From the NCBI RefSeq assembly GCF_029051645.1, contig NZ_JAACFS010000006.1, forward strand, positions 62,001 through 126,000: DNA of 64,000 nucleotides. The letters are read 5' to 3'. This DNA is from Bradyrhizobium sp. CSA112 (GTDB lineage: Bacteria; Pseudomonadota; Alphaproteobacteria; Rhizobiales; Xanthobacteraceae). A program made the position numbers and the translations under genes. The stretch's first letter is position 1, and each line of letters opens with the position of its first letter. A model generated the notes under the pieces. That model saw nothing but the letters and a program-made list of their open reading frames with translations. It did no database searches and was not told where the DNA came from. Positions 1 to 7,983 of this stretch are shown in pieces.

Positions 1-144
1 GAGGTTGAAGCCGATCAATAGATCGACCAGCAGCAATGGCATCGGCAAGATCATCATGGCGACGGTGAGCACGAGCACCAGCGCGATCATCAGATCCGGG
101 CTGCCTGGAGCCCGCGCGATCAATGTCTTCAATCTTTCCATCAT
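1..144 (-). CDS. rhcV: T3SS export gate RhcV/SctV, N-terminal fragment (cut by window edge)
   Basis: The first 48 residues of the FlhA/SctV family, the large inner-membrane export gate that forms a nonameric ring and receives substrates. The reading contains the family signature of a first membrane helix followed by MILPMPLLLVDLL, matching the usual 'MxxLPLPxxxxD' start of SctV proteins. The ATG at 144 overlaps the stop of the upstream TPR gene as ATGA, which implies translational coupling. The remaining ~640 codons lie outside the window to the left. The fragment is short, but the motif and the neighbours make the call firm. Confidence 0.88.
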   Translation of the reverse strand, partial: MMERLKTLIARAPGSPDLMIALVLVLTVAMMILPMPLLLVDLLIGFNL

Positions 145-548
145 GCGCGGCCTCCTTGCGACCGGGCGAACACAAACTGATCGAACCGCAGGCGTGCGTC
201 GGCCGTCTGCCCCTCAAGACGCAGCGCGTGGCTTCGCAGCAGCAGAAGCGGCGCTTCTGACGCCGGATCGGGGTCCAGCGTCTCCAGCCGATCGATTGCC
301 GCGAGCGCGGCCGCCCCGTCCTTGTTTGCAAGATGCGCGTACGCCAACAGCCTGATCGCTTCGACATCGTCCGGCCGTGCCCGCTCGACGAGGCGCAGCA
401 GGGCAAGCGCGCGGCGGCACTGTCCGCACACCACGTAGACATAGGAAAGCGCGCAGAGCAGATCCCGCTGATCGGCTCCGACTATCGCGCCGGATCGCTG
501 CTGCAGCGGATCATCGGAGGGGTCTGGCTTCCGCATCACGCCGCGCAT
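141..548 (-). CDS. sctY: SctY-like TPR chaperone of the T3SS
   Basis: A 135-residue soluble protein made mostly of tetratricopeptide-like helices (roughly residues 30-125). Small TPR proteins next to sctV are YscY/SctY-type assembly chaperones; YscY binds YscX and helps its export. The gene sits 6 bp after the SctX-like gene and overlaps rhcV by 4 bp, the yscX-yscY-yscV order of the Ysc family. A second in-frame ATG lies at 536, so the start could be four codons shorter. NGR234 has a TPR gene (y4yS) in its rhc locus that may correspond; that match is from memory. Confidence 0.75.
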   Translation of the reverse strand: MRGVMRKPDPSDDPLQQRSGAIVGADQRDLLCALSYVYVVCGQCRRALALLRLVERARPDDVEAIRLLAYAHLANKDGAAALAAIDRLETLDPDPASEAPLLLLRSHALRLEGQTADARLRFDQFVFARSQGGRA

Positions 549-554
549 CGCAGG

Positions 555-941
555 CTAACCTTCGACCAGGCTGTTGCTGTTCTGGCGCAACTGCGCCAGC
601 CGCTTGAGTTCGCGCCGGATGGTCAACACCCCCTCGCGAACGATTCGATCGTCCGCACTGCCGGCCAGGTCGGACTGCAACTGCTCGAGCAACATGCGAT
701 AGCGCTCGGCCTGCAGCACGTGGGGATTGCGCAACCGCGGCATCACGAACGTCATCAACGCGTCGACCAGATTCCGGCCCGCGAAACCGGAAACGGCGCC
801 GGACTGATCGGCTCGCGAGACAATGGTTTGCGCTTCGTCCAGATGCCGGCGGGTGACGCCATCAAGACCTGGCGCGGCGAGCGTTCGTTCGATCGCCGCG
901 TCGAGGCGTACACCAGGTGGCAGGCTGGTCAGCTTGGGCAT
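555..941 (-). CDS. sctX: SctX-like T3SS protein (YscX family)
   Basis: About 128 residues, predicted helical, with the 'P-x-L-x-N-P-H-x-L' type motif (MPRLRNPHVLQAERYRMLLE) seen in SctX proteins near the C-terminal third. SctX is an early secreted or gate-associated component needed for export together with SctY and SctV. The call rests on this motif, on length, and on position directly before the TPR chaperone and rhcV. ATG 941 is preferred; a GTG at 950 is possible. Confidence 0.68.
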   Translation of the reverse strand: MPKLTSLPPGVRLDAAIERTLAAPGLDGVTRRHLDEAQTIVSRADQSGAVSGFAGRNLVDALMTFVMPRLRNPHVLQAERYRMLLEQLQSDLAGSADDRIVREGVLTIRRELKRLAQLRQNSNSLVEG

Positions 942-977
942 CGTCCGCACCCGGTTCCGGTCAAGGTGTGCATCACA

Positions 978-1964
978 TCAGTAGCGAACGGCGACAAGCT
1001 TCCCCTCGCGCCGCAGCAGCACTTTCTCGGCCTCGATGCGTTCGATCGCCCACCCGCCATCGAGCATGGCGCCCTCGAGGTATTTCTGGCCTCTGATCAG
1101 AAGGTGGGGATGATCTCCGCGCCACACGCCTTCGATGGACAACGACACCGGCACTTTTTCCGTCTTGATGCTGACGCCGTTCACCAGCGTGATGTCGCCT
1201 TCAAAGCGTTCGTCAAACCACCTTTGAACGGTCTGCCACTGCGCCGCGGCTTTCGGATCGATCGTCCCGGTCGCTGCGACGATCCCGATGCCAGGCTCGA
1301 TCAGGACATTCAGAATGCCGATGCGCTCGACTTCCGCTCGCATGGCGTCGGCTGCGGCCTTGACCCTATCGGATGCGAGATCGGGAACGTTTGCGCTGCC
1401 TTCCCGCTCACGCGGCACAGCTTCCCTGGCGACTTCAGCCGGTGAGATGTCAGGCACGTTCGCCGTCGATGCGAGCAACACCTGCCGCACGCCGCCGTGA
1501 AACGCACCCGTCGTTTGCGAGATCGGCACGTCCGCCATCGAGTGCATCATCAGACCGATCGAGACGATGCCGACCAGTCCCGCACCCATCACTAGACGCG
1601 ACCGCGGCATCGAGGCGCCGAGCAAACCGCTTCGCGATTGCGGGCTCGAATCGTCGGCACGGCTGAAATGCAACTGCACGGCGCCGATGTTGATCCGCAG
1701 CGGCGTCGCAACGATCTGCCGCGCGCCGGTTGCGAGATGTTTCTGCGCGCCGACCGAAATCCTGCCGGCCAGCGCCTCGACCTGAATTTCGGGTCCGGTG
1801 GCATCGATCAGGGCATGAATCGGCTCGACATCCGCCTCCATCAGCACGATGTCGGCGTCCACCGAGCTCCCGATCGTATAACGCCCCGGCGCGAATTCGT
1901 GTGACGAACCGGCATACAGCCCGGACTCAATTGACATCGTCAGGCAATTGGACGGCAATGACAT
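978..1964 (-). CDS. sctD: T3SS inner-membrane ring protein SctD (YscD/HrpQ family)
   Basis: A 328-residue bitopic protein. Residues ~10-105 look like the cytoplasmic FHA fold of SctD ('SGLYAGSSHEFAPGRYTIGS' fits the FHA start), a membrane helix follows at ~126-147, and the rest is periplasmic, ending in a BON-like beta-alpha-beta region. It forms the outer ring of the basal body around SctJ. ATG 1964 is supported by GGAG seven bases upstream. At 328 residues it is a little short for SctD, as in other rhizobial versions (compare y4yQ of NGR234). Confidence 0.82.
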   Translation of the reverse strand: MSLPSNCLTMSIESGLYAGSSHEFAPGRYTIGSSVDADIVLMEADVEPIHALIDATGPEIQVEALAGRISVGAQKHLATGARQIVATPLRINIGAVQLHFSRADDSSPQSRSGLLGASMPRSRLVMGAGLVGIVSIGLMMHSMADVPISQTTGAFHGGVRQVLLASTANVPDISPAEVAREAVPREREGSANVPDLASDRVKAAADAMRAEVERIGILNVLIEPGIGIVAATGTIDPKAAAQWQTVQRWFDERFEGDITLVNGVSIKTEKVPVSLSIEGVWRGDHPHLLIRGQKYLEGAMLDGGWAIERIEAEKVLLRREGKLVAVRY

Positions 1965-2099
1965 CGTTCGCTCCGAATTTTCTTGGCTGGAAGCCAGGCG
2001 TTCTGCAAGGCTGCGTTCTGCACGGCCGTTCCGCGACGGGAAAGAGACGCGTGCGCGGTGCGCGCAGTGACGCGCGCACCGCGATGTTGAAGCCGATGA

Positions 2100-2324
2100 T
2101 TACTGAACGCGTTCGTCGGCCACCTTCTTCTGCGTGTTCTGATCGACCTGCAGGCGACGCAGTTCCATGCTCTTCTGCATCGATTCCTGATACGTTTGCT
2201 TGAGCTGGTCCATCATCCCCTGGAAGTCGCCGCCGGCCGCTCCGCCACCGCCGTTACCGCCGCCAGCGACTGCACCTGCAGCCGTGTTCACAACGTTGCC
2301 GACAGCACCAAGTATTCCGCCCAT
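2100..2324 (-). CDS. Small glycine-rich T3SS-linked protein, candidate needle/pilus subunit
   Basis: 74 residues: a hydrophobic, glycine-rich N-terminal half starting MGGILGAVGNVVN, then a charged amphipathic helix rich in Q, M and R. It has a strong Shine-Dalgarno (GGAG) eight bases before ATG 2324. Size, lack of a Sec signal, and position behind a tts box in the T3SS operon fit a needle- or pilus-type subunit (NopA-like), but no family motif proves it. Its start resembles that of the next upstream gene (2517-2753), so the two may be paralogues with different roles. Confidence 0.55.
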   Translation of the reverse strand: MGGILGAVGNVVNTAAGAVAGGGNGGGGAAGGDFQGMMDQLKQTYQESMQKSMELRRLQVDQNTQKKVADERVQ

Positions 2325-2413
2325 AGTTCAATCTCCTGTCGTTGGTCCTTGATGTCTTCGCGTCTTCGTCACGCCATGGCTTCGATCGATGTCTATAGCC
2401 AGCGCAACGCCAC

Positions 2414-2435
2414 CAGGTTGCCACGCGGCAACCTG
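2414..2435 (-). terminator. Perfect 9-bp hairpin between two small T3SS genes (attenuator candidate)
   Basis: CAGGTTGCC and GGCAACCTG pair perfectly around a 4-base loop in the gap between the two glycine-rich genes. No T-run follows, so it is more likely an mRNA-stabilising or partial-termination hairpin than a full terminator. Such a structure would let the first gene be expressed above the downstream basal-body genes, which would suit a needle subunit. Confidence 0.5.
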
Positions 2436-2516
2436 ACGCCTTGTGCTCCGAAGGCATCCTGCCGTTCGAATTGCACCTGTCCGAGCGCATGTTCTTTTGC
2501 GAACGACGCCCTAACC

Positions 2517-2753
2517 CTATGAATCCTCTTCTTCCTCCAGCGCTTCCCGGCCCATGTCCATGATATCCATGAGCGGCTGCACCGACATCATCCCGATGGC
2601 CTTCTGCAGCTCCGCCTCAAAGGCTTGCGAAGCCTCGCCGCCACCGCCGCCGTTGCCGTCGATCGCGCCACCGACGGCGCCGCCGACCATGCTGCCGACC
2701 GGGCCACCGAAAATACCGCCCGCGATCTGTCCAATCGCTCCGAGTACACCCAT
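2517..2753 (-). CDS. Small glycine-rich T3SS-linked protein, first gene after tts box
   Basis: 78 residues from ATG 2753, chosen because AAGGAG lies seven bases upstream; an in-frame start at 2774 lacks one. The N-terminal half is hydrophobic and glycine-rich (MGVLGAIGQIAGG), and the C-terminal half is an acidic helix with several methionines ending EEEED. No signal peptide. It is the first gene downstream of the minus-strand tts box, as expected for an abundantly made secreted component such as a needle, pilus or translocon protein. I cannot assign it to SctF with certainty. Confidence 0.58.
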   Translation of the reverse strand: MGVLGAIGQIAGGIFGGPVGSMVGGAVGGAIDGNGGGGGEASQAFEAELQKAIGMMSVQPLMDIMDMGREALEEEEDS

Positions 2754-2785
2754 GACGAATTCTCCTTCGCTCATCTGGCATGACG

Positions 2786-2816
2786 CTATGGGCGTCAGCT
2801 TTCAGGAAGCTGACGA
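2786..2816 (-). promoter_or_regulatory. tts box (TtsI-binding promoter element), minus strand
   Basis: Read on the minus strand, the element begins TCGTCAGCTT, continues with a four-base gap and AAAGCT, and ends CCCATAG. This closely fits the rhizobial tts-box consensus as I remember it (TCGTCAGCTT-n-TCG-AAAGCT...). Half-sites GTCAGCTT and AAGCTGAC form an inverted repeat. It lies 33 bp upstream of ATG 2753 and should drive the two small genes, sctD, sctX, sctY and rhcV. Confidence 0.85.
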
Positions 2817-2865
2817 GAGGTCGACTTTTTGAGGAAGGAGAGATAGATAACGCGCGGACAGAAGT

Positions 2866-3663
2866 TTAGCGCGAATTTTCGCGCCGGCCGGGCGTATTGG
2901 GATCGCCGTCACGTCCGCCAGGCTGCTCGCGTCCGGCCGACGCATCGGGGGGTTCGTTCGAGCCGAAGCCAGCTTCCAGTCGTCCGTTGCGAAGGATCGT
3001 CGTCTGAGAGCCGCGAAAAACGGTCAAGACCGTATCATGCGGAAGCGGCGGCGGCCCCACGCGCGCTTCGGCCGGCTTTGGGCGCGCCTGCTCCTCGGCG
3101 ATCAATCCGTTGAGCGTTTGCTCGACCAGGGCCACAAATCGCGGCGGCCCGGTCACCAGCACCAGTTGGGTGTTCGGAGCCGGCCGCACGGCATATCGCT
3201 CGTCGGCGACGTCGAACGCCGCAAGCGTGGAAGCAAGTCGTTCAAACGGTACCGGGCCCGGAACAAGCAGTCTGCTTTGCGACTCGCGGGCGGAGGTGAC
3301 GTGCAGCACCTGTCCGTCGAAGTACCACTCGAGATTATAAAGCGAGGCGAGCCGGTTCAGGAAGGCCAGCGGCGGGAGATCGGGAAGCCGGCCTTGAATA
3401 CGGCTGCGGACCTCCTGGCTCACATTGACCTTAATATTGAGGTTGCTGCCGAACTCCTGAAGTGCGGCCGACAAATCCTGATTGATAATCGTGTAGGTAT
3501 AGGTGGTGTCGGGCAGTTTGAGCTGCGCCGCAAGCGTCGCCGAAGGCAACAGAAGCGTCGCCGATGCGCCCAAACCTGCAACAGCAAGACCAGCAGCAAC
3601 AAAACGGCCTGCCCTGTGACGCGAGGCGCTGGAACTCTGCTCGAGGGCTGCTGTTGGCGTCAT
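2866..3663 (-). CDS. rhcC1: RhcC1/NolW, N-domain half of the T3SS secretin
   Basis: 265 residues with an N-terminal membrane/signal segment (~residues 20-42), then secretin N0/N1 domains: 'YTIINQDLSAALQEFGSNL' is the N0 start typical of SctC, followed by the DGQVLHV and LVLVTGPPRFVALVE motifs. It stops before the outer-membrane beta-barrel. Rhizobia split SctC into RhcC1 (NolW) and RhcC2, and this gene lies divergent to nolB exactly as nolW does in NGR234. ATG 3663 was chosen because the signal region begins there; the longer reading upstream is shadow sequence. The C-terminus is proline/glycine-rich. Confidence 0.88.
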   Translation of the reverse strand: MTPTAALEQSSSASRHRAGRFVAAGLAVAGLGASATLLLPSATLAAQLKLPDTTYTYTIINQDLSAALQEFGSNLNIKVNVSQEVRSRIQGRLPDLPPLAFLNRLASLYNLEWYFDGQVLHVTSARESQSRLLVPGPVPFERLASTLAAFDVADERYAVRPAPNTQLVLVTGPPRFVALVEQTLNGLIAEEQARPKPAEARVGPPPLPHDTVLTVFRGSQTTILRNGRLEAGFGSNEPPDASAGREQPGGRDGDPNTPGRRENSR

Positions 3664-3713
3664 ATGTCCGTCGTTTACGCAAGCTCGTCGTCTGATCGTT
3701 ATCCGACGTACAT

Positions 3714-3742
3714 ATCGAATCGATGACATGCGTCGATTCGAT
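3714..3742. promoter_or_regulatory. 10-bp perfect inverted repeat in the nolW-nolB intergenic region
   Basis: ATCGAATCGA and TCGATTCGAT are separated by 9 bp, giving dyad symmetry with a helical-turn spacing typical of dimeric regulator sites. It lies 51 bp upstream of the rhcC1 start and about 30 bp from the plus-strand tts box, so it could act on either promoter. A direct repeat of GCGGCCGA lies next to it at about 3750-3768. Confidence 0.5.
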
Positions 3743-3773
3743 GGCATGAGCGGCCGAACAGCGGCCGATGACT

Positions 3774-3804
3774 TCGTCACTTTCCGGTCAGCTAGCCTCA
3801 ATAG
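3774..3804 (+). promoter_or_regulatory. tts box, plus strand, upstream of nolB operon
   Basis: Starts TCGTCA, has TTCC and AGCT at the conserved spacing, and ends ATAG. It matches the minus-strand box at 21 of 31 positions. It lies about 60 bp before the nolB start, the place of the nolB tts box in other rhizobia, and should drive the eleven-gene operon to rhcU. It is weaker than the first box because the second half-site is less regular. Confidence 0.75.
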
Positions 3805-3864
3805 CCTTTCCCGCATCGTGAGCGATACGAAGACAATCCTTAAGACGTCAGGCCGAGCCGACAC

Positions 3865-4410
3865 ATGACCCTTGATCCGCTGACGGCCATCAACGGCGCG
3901 GTTTCCAACACGGTGCCCATGTCCGGCAGCGCCGCGCCAACCGGCGATGCCGCCGGCGCATTTTCCCGCGTGCTCGCAAACGCATCGTCGGACGCGAACA
4001 ACGTGGCGACATCGCACGCATCGGCGCGCGCGCAGGAAAGCAGGCACGAGGCTACACGCGTGGCGGCGGTACGCGAGTATCAGCTCACCTCGTTGCCGAA
4101 AAATCCGCAGGACGACGTGGGGCACCACGTGCTGGACCGGCTGGAAACGCTCTATCGCGGTGATCAGCGGCTGCGCACGCCCAATGCACATTCCGCAACC
4201 GACTCCCCGGCAGTTGCGCTCGCCGGCGCCGGACTACCGCGCGGCCCCGCTGCCGCGCCGCTGAATGGAGCCGCCAACTCGACCGATGCCTTCAACGTCA
4301 TGCTTCGCAACTTCGAGCAGGTCTATCAACAGTCCATTCAAGTCGGCCTGATGACCAAGAGCACTGGCGCCTTCACCACCTCAATGAACAAACTGATGTC
4401 CTCGGCGTGA
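3865..4410 (+). CDS. nolB: NolB / SctI-like inner-rod protein
   Basis: 181 residues, no signal peptide, low-complexity Ala/Ser-rich N-terminal half. The C-terminal ~45 residues (DAFNVMLRNFEQVYQQSIQV onward) form the amphipathic helix that resembles SctI inner-rod and needle-type subunits. It is the first gene after the tts box and directly before rhcJ, the nolB-nolT order of rhizobia. NolB proteins vary in the N-terminal part, so the call leans on position and on the C-terminal helix. Confidence 0.82.
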   Translation: MTLDPLTAINGAVSNTVPMSGSAAPTGDAAGAFSRVLANASSDANNVATSHASARAQESRHEATRVAAVREYQLTSLPKNPQDDVGHHVLDRLETLYRGDQRLRTPNAHSATDSPAVALAGAGLPRGPAAAPLNGAANSTDAFNVMLRNFEQVYQQSIQVGLMTKSTGAFTTSMNKLMSSA

Positions 4411-4450
4411 GCTGCCGCCGGGACTTCCCAGATCTCAAGCGGAGACGCAC

Positions 4451-5329
4451 ATGATCGCCGTCCATAAAATGGTGAAACTCGCTGCGCTCGCGCTCGTGCT
4501 CTGCGCGCTGGCGGGATGCCAGACGGAGCTTTACTCCAAACTGGACGAGCGTGAAGCAAACGACATGATTGCGCTCCTGCACAAATACGGCGTCGCTGCC
4601 GAGCGCTCGTTCGCCAAGGACGGAACCAGCCAGATCAGCGTCGAGGAACGCCAACTACCGCAAGCGATCGAGCTCCTCAAGGCGAACGGCCTGCCGCGCA
4701 GGACGTTCACCAACATGGGAGAGGTCTTCAAGAGCAGCGGCCTGATTTCGTCACCGACGGAGGAACGCGCGCGCTTTATCTACGCGCTGAGCGAAGAACT
4801 GTCGCGGACGATCTCCGATATCGACGGCGTTCTATCGGCCAGAATTCATGTGGTCCTTCCGAAGAACGATCTGTTACGCCAGGATGCGACGCCATCATCT
4901 GCATCAGTGTTCATTCGTCATGACTCGCGCGCGCCGCTGAAATCATTGCTTCCGCATGTCAAGATGCTGGTGGCGAACAGCATCGAAGGGCTGTCCTACG
5001 AGAAGGTATCGGTGGTGCTCGTTCCGGTGGAACGTCCTTCCATCGAGCCCGCCGCGCCAGGGACGGTTGGCGCAGCAACTCCAGCCGGGCTGATGGCGCC
5101 ACGGACGGCCGGTGGTTCGTCTCAGGCGCTCTATCTTTCCCTCGCGGCCCTCCCCGCGCTGCTCTTGACCGGCGCCCTGGCGTTCTGGCTCGGTCGCCGC
5201 CACGAACGGCATGCGCCCGGCGGTTTGTCACCGGTGCCCGGCGCGGCCCGAAATGACCCGCCAAGAATCAATCGTCTCTCCCCGAATGATCGTGACGCCG
5301 ATCGGACGGTTACGCAGCGCGCTGCCTGA
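4451..5329 (+). CDS. rhcJ: RhcJ/NolT, T3SS inner-ring lipoprotein (SctJ)
   Basis: 292 residues with a lipoprotein signal (lipobox LAGC, Cys ~23), the YscJ/FliF-like ring-building domains (ELYSKLDEREANDMIALL; ELSRTISDIDGVLSARIHVV) over residues ~24-195, a Pro/Ala linker, and a C-terminal membrane helix at ~227-248 followed by a basic tail. It forms the inner membrane ring with SctD. It follows nolB by 40 bp and precedes nolU. Confidence 0.92.
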   Translation: MIAVHKMVKLAALALVLCALAGCQTELYSKLDEREANDMIALLHKYGVAAERSFAKDGTSQISVEERQLPQAIELLKANGLPRRTFTNMGEVFKSSGLISSPTEERARFIYALSEELSRTISDIDGVLSARIHVVLPKNDLLRQDATPSSASVFIRHDSRAPLKSLLPHVKMLVANSIEGLSYEKVSVVLVPVERPSIEPAAPGTVGAATPAGLMAPRTAGGSSQALYLSLAALPALLLTGALAFWLGRRHERHAPGGLSPVPGAARNDPPRINRLSPNDRDADRTVTQRAA

Positions 5330-5355
5330 GGTTGGCGCTTCCGGCAGAGGACTCC

Positions 5356-6021
5356 ATGTCGACCACATCGACCCTACGCTCCGAATCCAGGGAATTGCCT
5401 TCGTATGATGCCACGAGGATGGTCCTCGCCGCCCACCCGCGCAGACTGGCTGATACGCTCGATAGCCGGCTTTCCATGCCCGTTGTCCGCCGCCTGCAAA
5501 GCTGCGCGCGCCTGCATGACCGAATTGCGCCGTTGCTGATCCAGCAGCAAGCCGGCGGCTCAAACGATGTGCCGGCAGACAATGCGACCGCCCTTGCGGA
5601 GCGGCGAGCGACATTCGAGCGTCTGTTCCTGGCCGATCTGAAGGAAGCATCGTCGTTCGCCGGCGCGGCCTGGCATGCCCAGTCCCTTCGCCAAATGATC
5701 CGCGGCCGCGACGTCGCCGATCTGATCGCTCAAATCGGGCAGCGATCCCATGCATTCGGGTTGCGCCGCGACGGCGTCGTGCCTGCGCTGCGTTCCGTTG
5801 CACCCGGCATTTTGGCTGAACGCATCGCACGCGATGGCTATGCGTGCCTCCACGTCTGGTTTTCGTCCTTCCCGCCGCCAATGCGACAGCAACTGCATGT
5901 TCGGCTTCCGCCCGAAAGCGCCTCGTATCCCGAATGGAGCGACGCGGAGCAGAAACTGGCGCTTGGCCTGATGGATCCTGTGTTGTCAGAACTCGACGGG
6001 TCGACGAATGCCTCCGAATGA
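5356..6021 (+). CDS. nolU: NolU / SctK-like sorting-platform protein
   Basis: 221 residues from ATG 5356, chosen because AGAGGA lies six bases upstream (a TTG reading at 5332 lacks one). SctK proteins are poorly conserved cytoplasmic adaptors that dock the SctQ/SctL/SctN sorting platform to SctD. The identification is mainly positional: it lies between rhcJ and rhcL as nolU does in NGR234. It overlaps rhcL by 14 bp. Confidence 0.78.
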   Translation: MSTTSTLRSESRELPSYDATRMVLAAHPRRLADTLDSRLSMPVVRRLQSCARLHDRIAPLLIQQQAGGSNDVPADNATALAERRATFERLFLADLKEASSFAGAAWHAQSLRQMIRGRDVADLIAQIGQRSHAFGLRRDGVVPALRSVAPGILAERIARDGYACLHVWFSSFPPPMRQQLHVRLPPESASYPEWSDAEQKLALGLMDPVLSELDGSTNASE

Positions 6022-6646
6022 GCCGCCGGCACGTCCCAAGTTGAAACCATGCGGCCCGGTCGTGCGAGCCGAGGAGTTCAATCATTGGCGCGAGGCAACA
6101 GGCGCGGTCGATGCCGCACACCAGTATCTGAAGTCGATGCAAGAACTGGCCCAGGCTGCATACGAGCAGGAGAAGCAGCGGGGATTTCTTGAGGGTCGCG
6201 AGGCCGGTGCCAGCGAGGCCGCGCAAGTCGCGACCAATCTGGCCGGCGAAGCCGCGCGTTATCTCAATGAACTCGAGCGCACCGTTCCGTCCATGATCAT
6301 CGTCATTGTCGAGCGCATTCTCGGCGCGTTCGACGAGACCGAGTTCGTGACGCGCGCCGTCCGACAGGCAGTAACGACGCTGGTGGGAACCGATATACGC
6401 CTGCGCGTCGCGCCGGAGATGGTGGAGCCGCTGCGCCGGTCGCTTGACGAAGATGGCTCCTGTGACGCCCGCCTGCTGCGCGTGGAGGCTGACGCCGGCA
6501 TCAAGCCCGGCGACTGCCAGATCGTGACCCAGAGCGGCAACATCGACGTCGGCCTTGCCGCGCAGAGCCGGGCGCTGCGGAACGACCTGCAGCAACGGCT
6601 GAGCGCGATCGAGATCGCCGGCGCCAATTGGCAACGCGCCTCATGA
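6008..6646 (+). CDS. rhcL: RhcL/NolV, ATPase regulator (SctL, FliH-like)
   Basis: 212 residues. After a proline-rich N-terminus comes an alpha-helical stretch with FliH-like 'EQEKQRGFLEGREAGASEA' around residues 57-78, then the conserved C-terminal domain with 'VEADAGIKPGDCQIVTQSGN' near 160-180, which fits the SctL 'D..L..G.c.leT..G.iD' pattern. SctL forms a dimeric stator and regulator of the ATPase. It overlaps both neighbours, showing tight operon coupling. Confidence 0.88.
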   Translation: MPPNEPPARPKLKPCGPVVRAEEFNHWREATGAVDAAHQYLKSMQELAQAAYEQEKQRGFLEGREAGASEAAQVATNLAGEAARYLNELERTVPSMIIVIVERILGAFDETEFVTRAVRQAVTTLVGTDIRLRVAPEMVEPLRRSLDEDGSCDARLLRVEADAGIKPGDCQIVTQSGNIDVGLAAQSRALRNDLQQRLSAIEIAGANWQRAS

Positions 6647-7983
6647 CAGAGGAACGGCTATCGATTCGCTTCGCGTCGCAACTGCCGAGGCTGCATGACG
6701 CGGTCAAGCAGATCGACACGCGACCGGTCAGGGGCCGCGTCACCAAGGCGGTCGGCACGCTCGTCCACGCGGTCGTGCCCAACGTCCGCATCGGCGAATT
6801 GTGCACGATAGCGGATGCGCAGGCCGGGCATTCGATCACCGCCGAGGTCGTGGGCTTCACCGGCAACGGCGTCCTGCTCACGCCGATCGGCGAGCTGCAT
6901 GGGCTGTCGATGCGCAGCGAGGTGATACCGACCGGCCGGAGCATGACGACACCGGTCGGCGATGCCCTTCTTGGGCGCGTTATCGACAGCCTCGGGCGTG
7001 CGCTCGACGGTGGCGCAGCGATTAACCGCCGCGAAAGCGTGCGTTCCCTGCATGGTCCGGCGCCCAATCCGCTGTCGCGGCAACTGATCGATCGCTCATT
7101 CCGCGTTGGATTACGTGCCATCGACGGCCTGCTTAGCTGCGGCGAAGGCCAGCGTGTCGGCATCTACGGAGAACCGGGAAGCGGCAAGTCCTGGCTGCTC
7201 GCCCAGATCGTCAAGAATGCCGAGGCCGATGTCGTGGTCATCGGCTTGATCGGCGAACGCGGGCGCGAGGTGCGGGAGTTCATTGCGCGGCAACTCGGCG
7301 AAGACGGACTGAAGCGGGCCGTCCTCGTCGTCGCCACGTCGGACAGGTCACCGATCGAACGGCTCAAGGCGGCGTATGTCGCGACCGCAATTGCCGAGCA
7401 TTTCCGCGACGACGGGCGTCGCGTTCTGCTGCTGATCGACAGCATCACCCGCTTTGCGCGTGCGGCGCGCGAAATCGGTCTGGCTGCAGGCGAGCCGCCC
7501 ACCCGTCGCGGTTTCCCGCCGTCGATCTTCGCGACCCTGCCGCAATTGATCGAGCGCGCCGGCATGGGTGAGCGCGGCTCGGTGACGGCTTTCTATACGG
7601 TGCTCGTCGAAGGCGACGGCACCGGCGACCCGATCGCGGAAGAGACGCGGGGCATTCTCGACGGCCACATTGTTCTATCGCGCGCGCTCGCGAGTTCCGG
7701 CCATTTTCCGGCCATCGACATTCTCGCAAGCCGCAGCCGGCTGATGGAGGCGGTGATCTCCCGCGAACATGGCATCGAAGCGGGGCGGCTGCGCGCCCTG
7801 CTCGCCCGCTACGCCGAGATCGAATTTCTGATCCAGGTCGGCGAGTACAGGCAAGGCGCTGACAAAGTTGCCGACGAAGCCGTCGCCAAGATCGACGACA
7901 TCAGATCGTTCCTTCGGCAGCCGGCTGACGAGCGGACAACCTTCGAGGAAACCAGACGATGGATGGCGCGCCTCGCCTCATGA
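6643..7983 (+). CDS. rhcN: RhcN, T3SS ATPase (SctN)
   Basis: 446 residues from ATG 6643, which overlaps the rhcL stop as ATGA; an ATG at 6628 is less likely. It carries a Walker A motif (GEPGSGKS, ~176-183) and Walker B (VLLLIDS, ~261), with GERGREVREF between them and the late SctN signature SITRFARAAREIGLAAGEPP. It is a flagellar/T3SS hexameric ATPase that unfolds and releases substrates from chaperones. Length and all catalytic motifs are normal for the family. Confidence 0.96.
   Translation: MTEERLSIRFASQLPRLHDAVKQIDTRPVRGRVTKAVGTLVHAVVPNVRIGELCTIADAQAGHSITAEVVGFTGNGVLLTPIGELHGLSMRSEVIPTGRSMTTPVGDALLGRVIDSLGRALDGGAAINRRESVRSLHGPAPNPLSRQLIDRSFRVGLRAIDGLLSCGEGQRVGIYGEPGSGKSWLLAQIVKNAEADVVVIGLIGERGREVREFIARQLGEDGLKRAVLVVATSDRSPIERLKAAYVATAIAEHFRDDGRRVLLLIDSITRFARAAREIGLAAGEPPTRRGFPPSIFATLPQLIERAGMGERGSVTAFYTVLVEGDGTGDPIAEETRGILDGHIVLSRALASSGHFPAIDILASRSRLMEAVISREHGIEAGRLRALLARYAEIEFLIQVGEYRQGADKVADEAVAKIDDIRSFLRQPADERTTFEETRRWMARLAS

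Noticed and set aside
333..1445. Long plus-strand reading of 370 codons antisense to sctY, sctX and sctD
   Set aside because: Arg/His/Pro/Asp-rich composition typical of antisense frames; the minus-strand T3SS genes explain the region.
5228..6634. 468-codon minus-strand reading antisense to nolU and rhcL
   Set aside because: Antisense shadow of two recognised T3SS genes.
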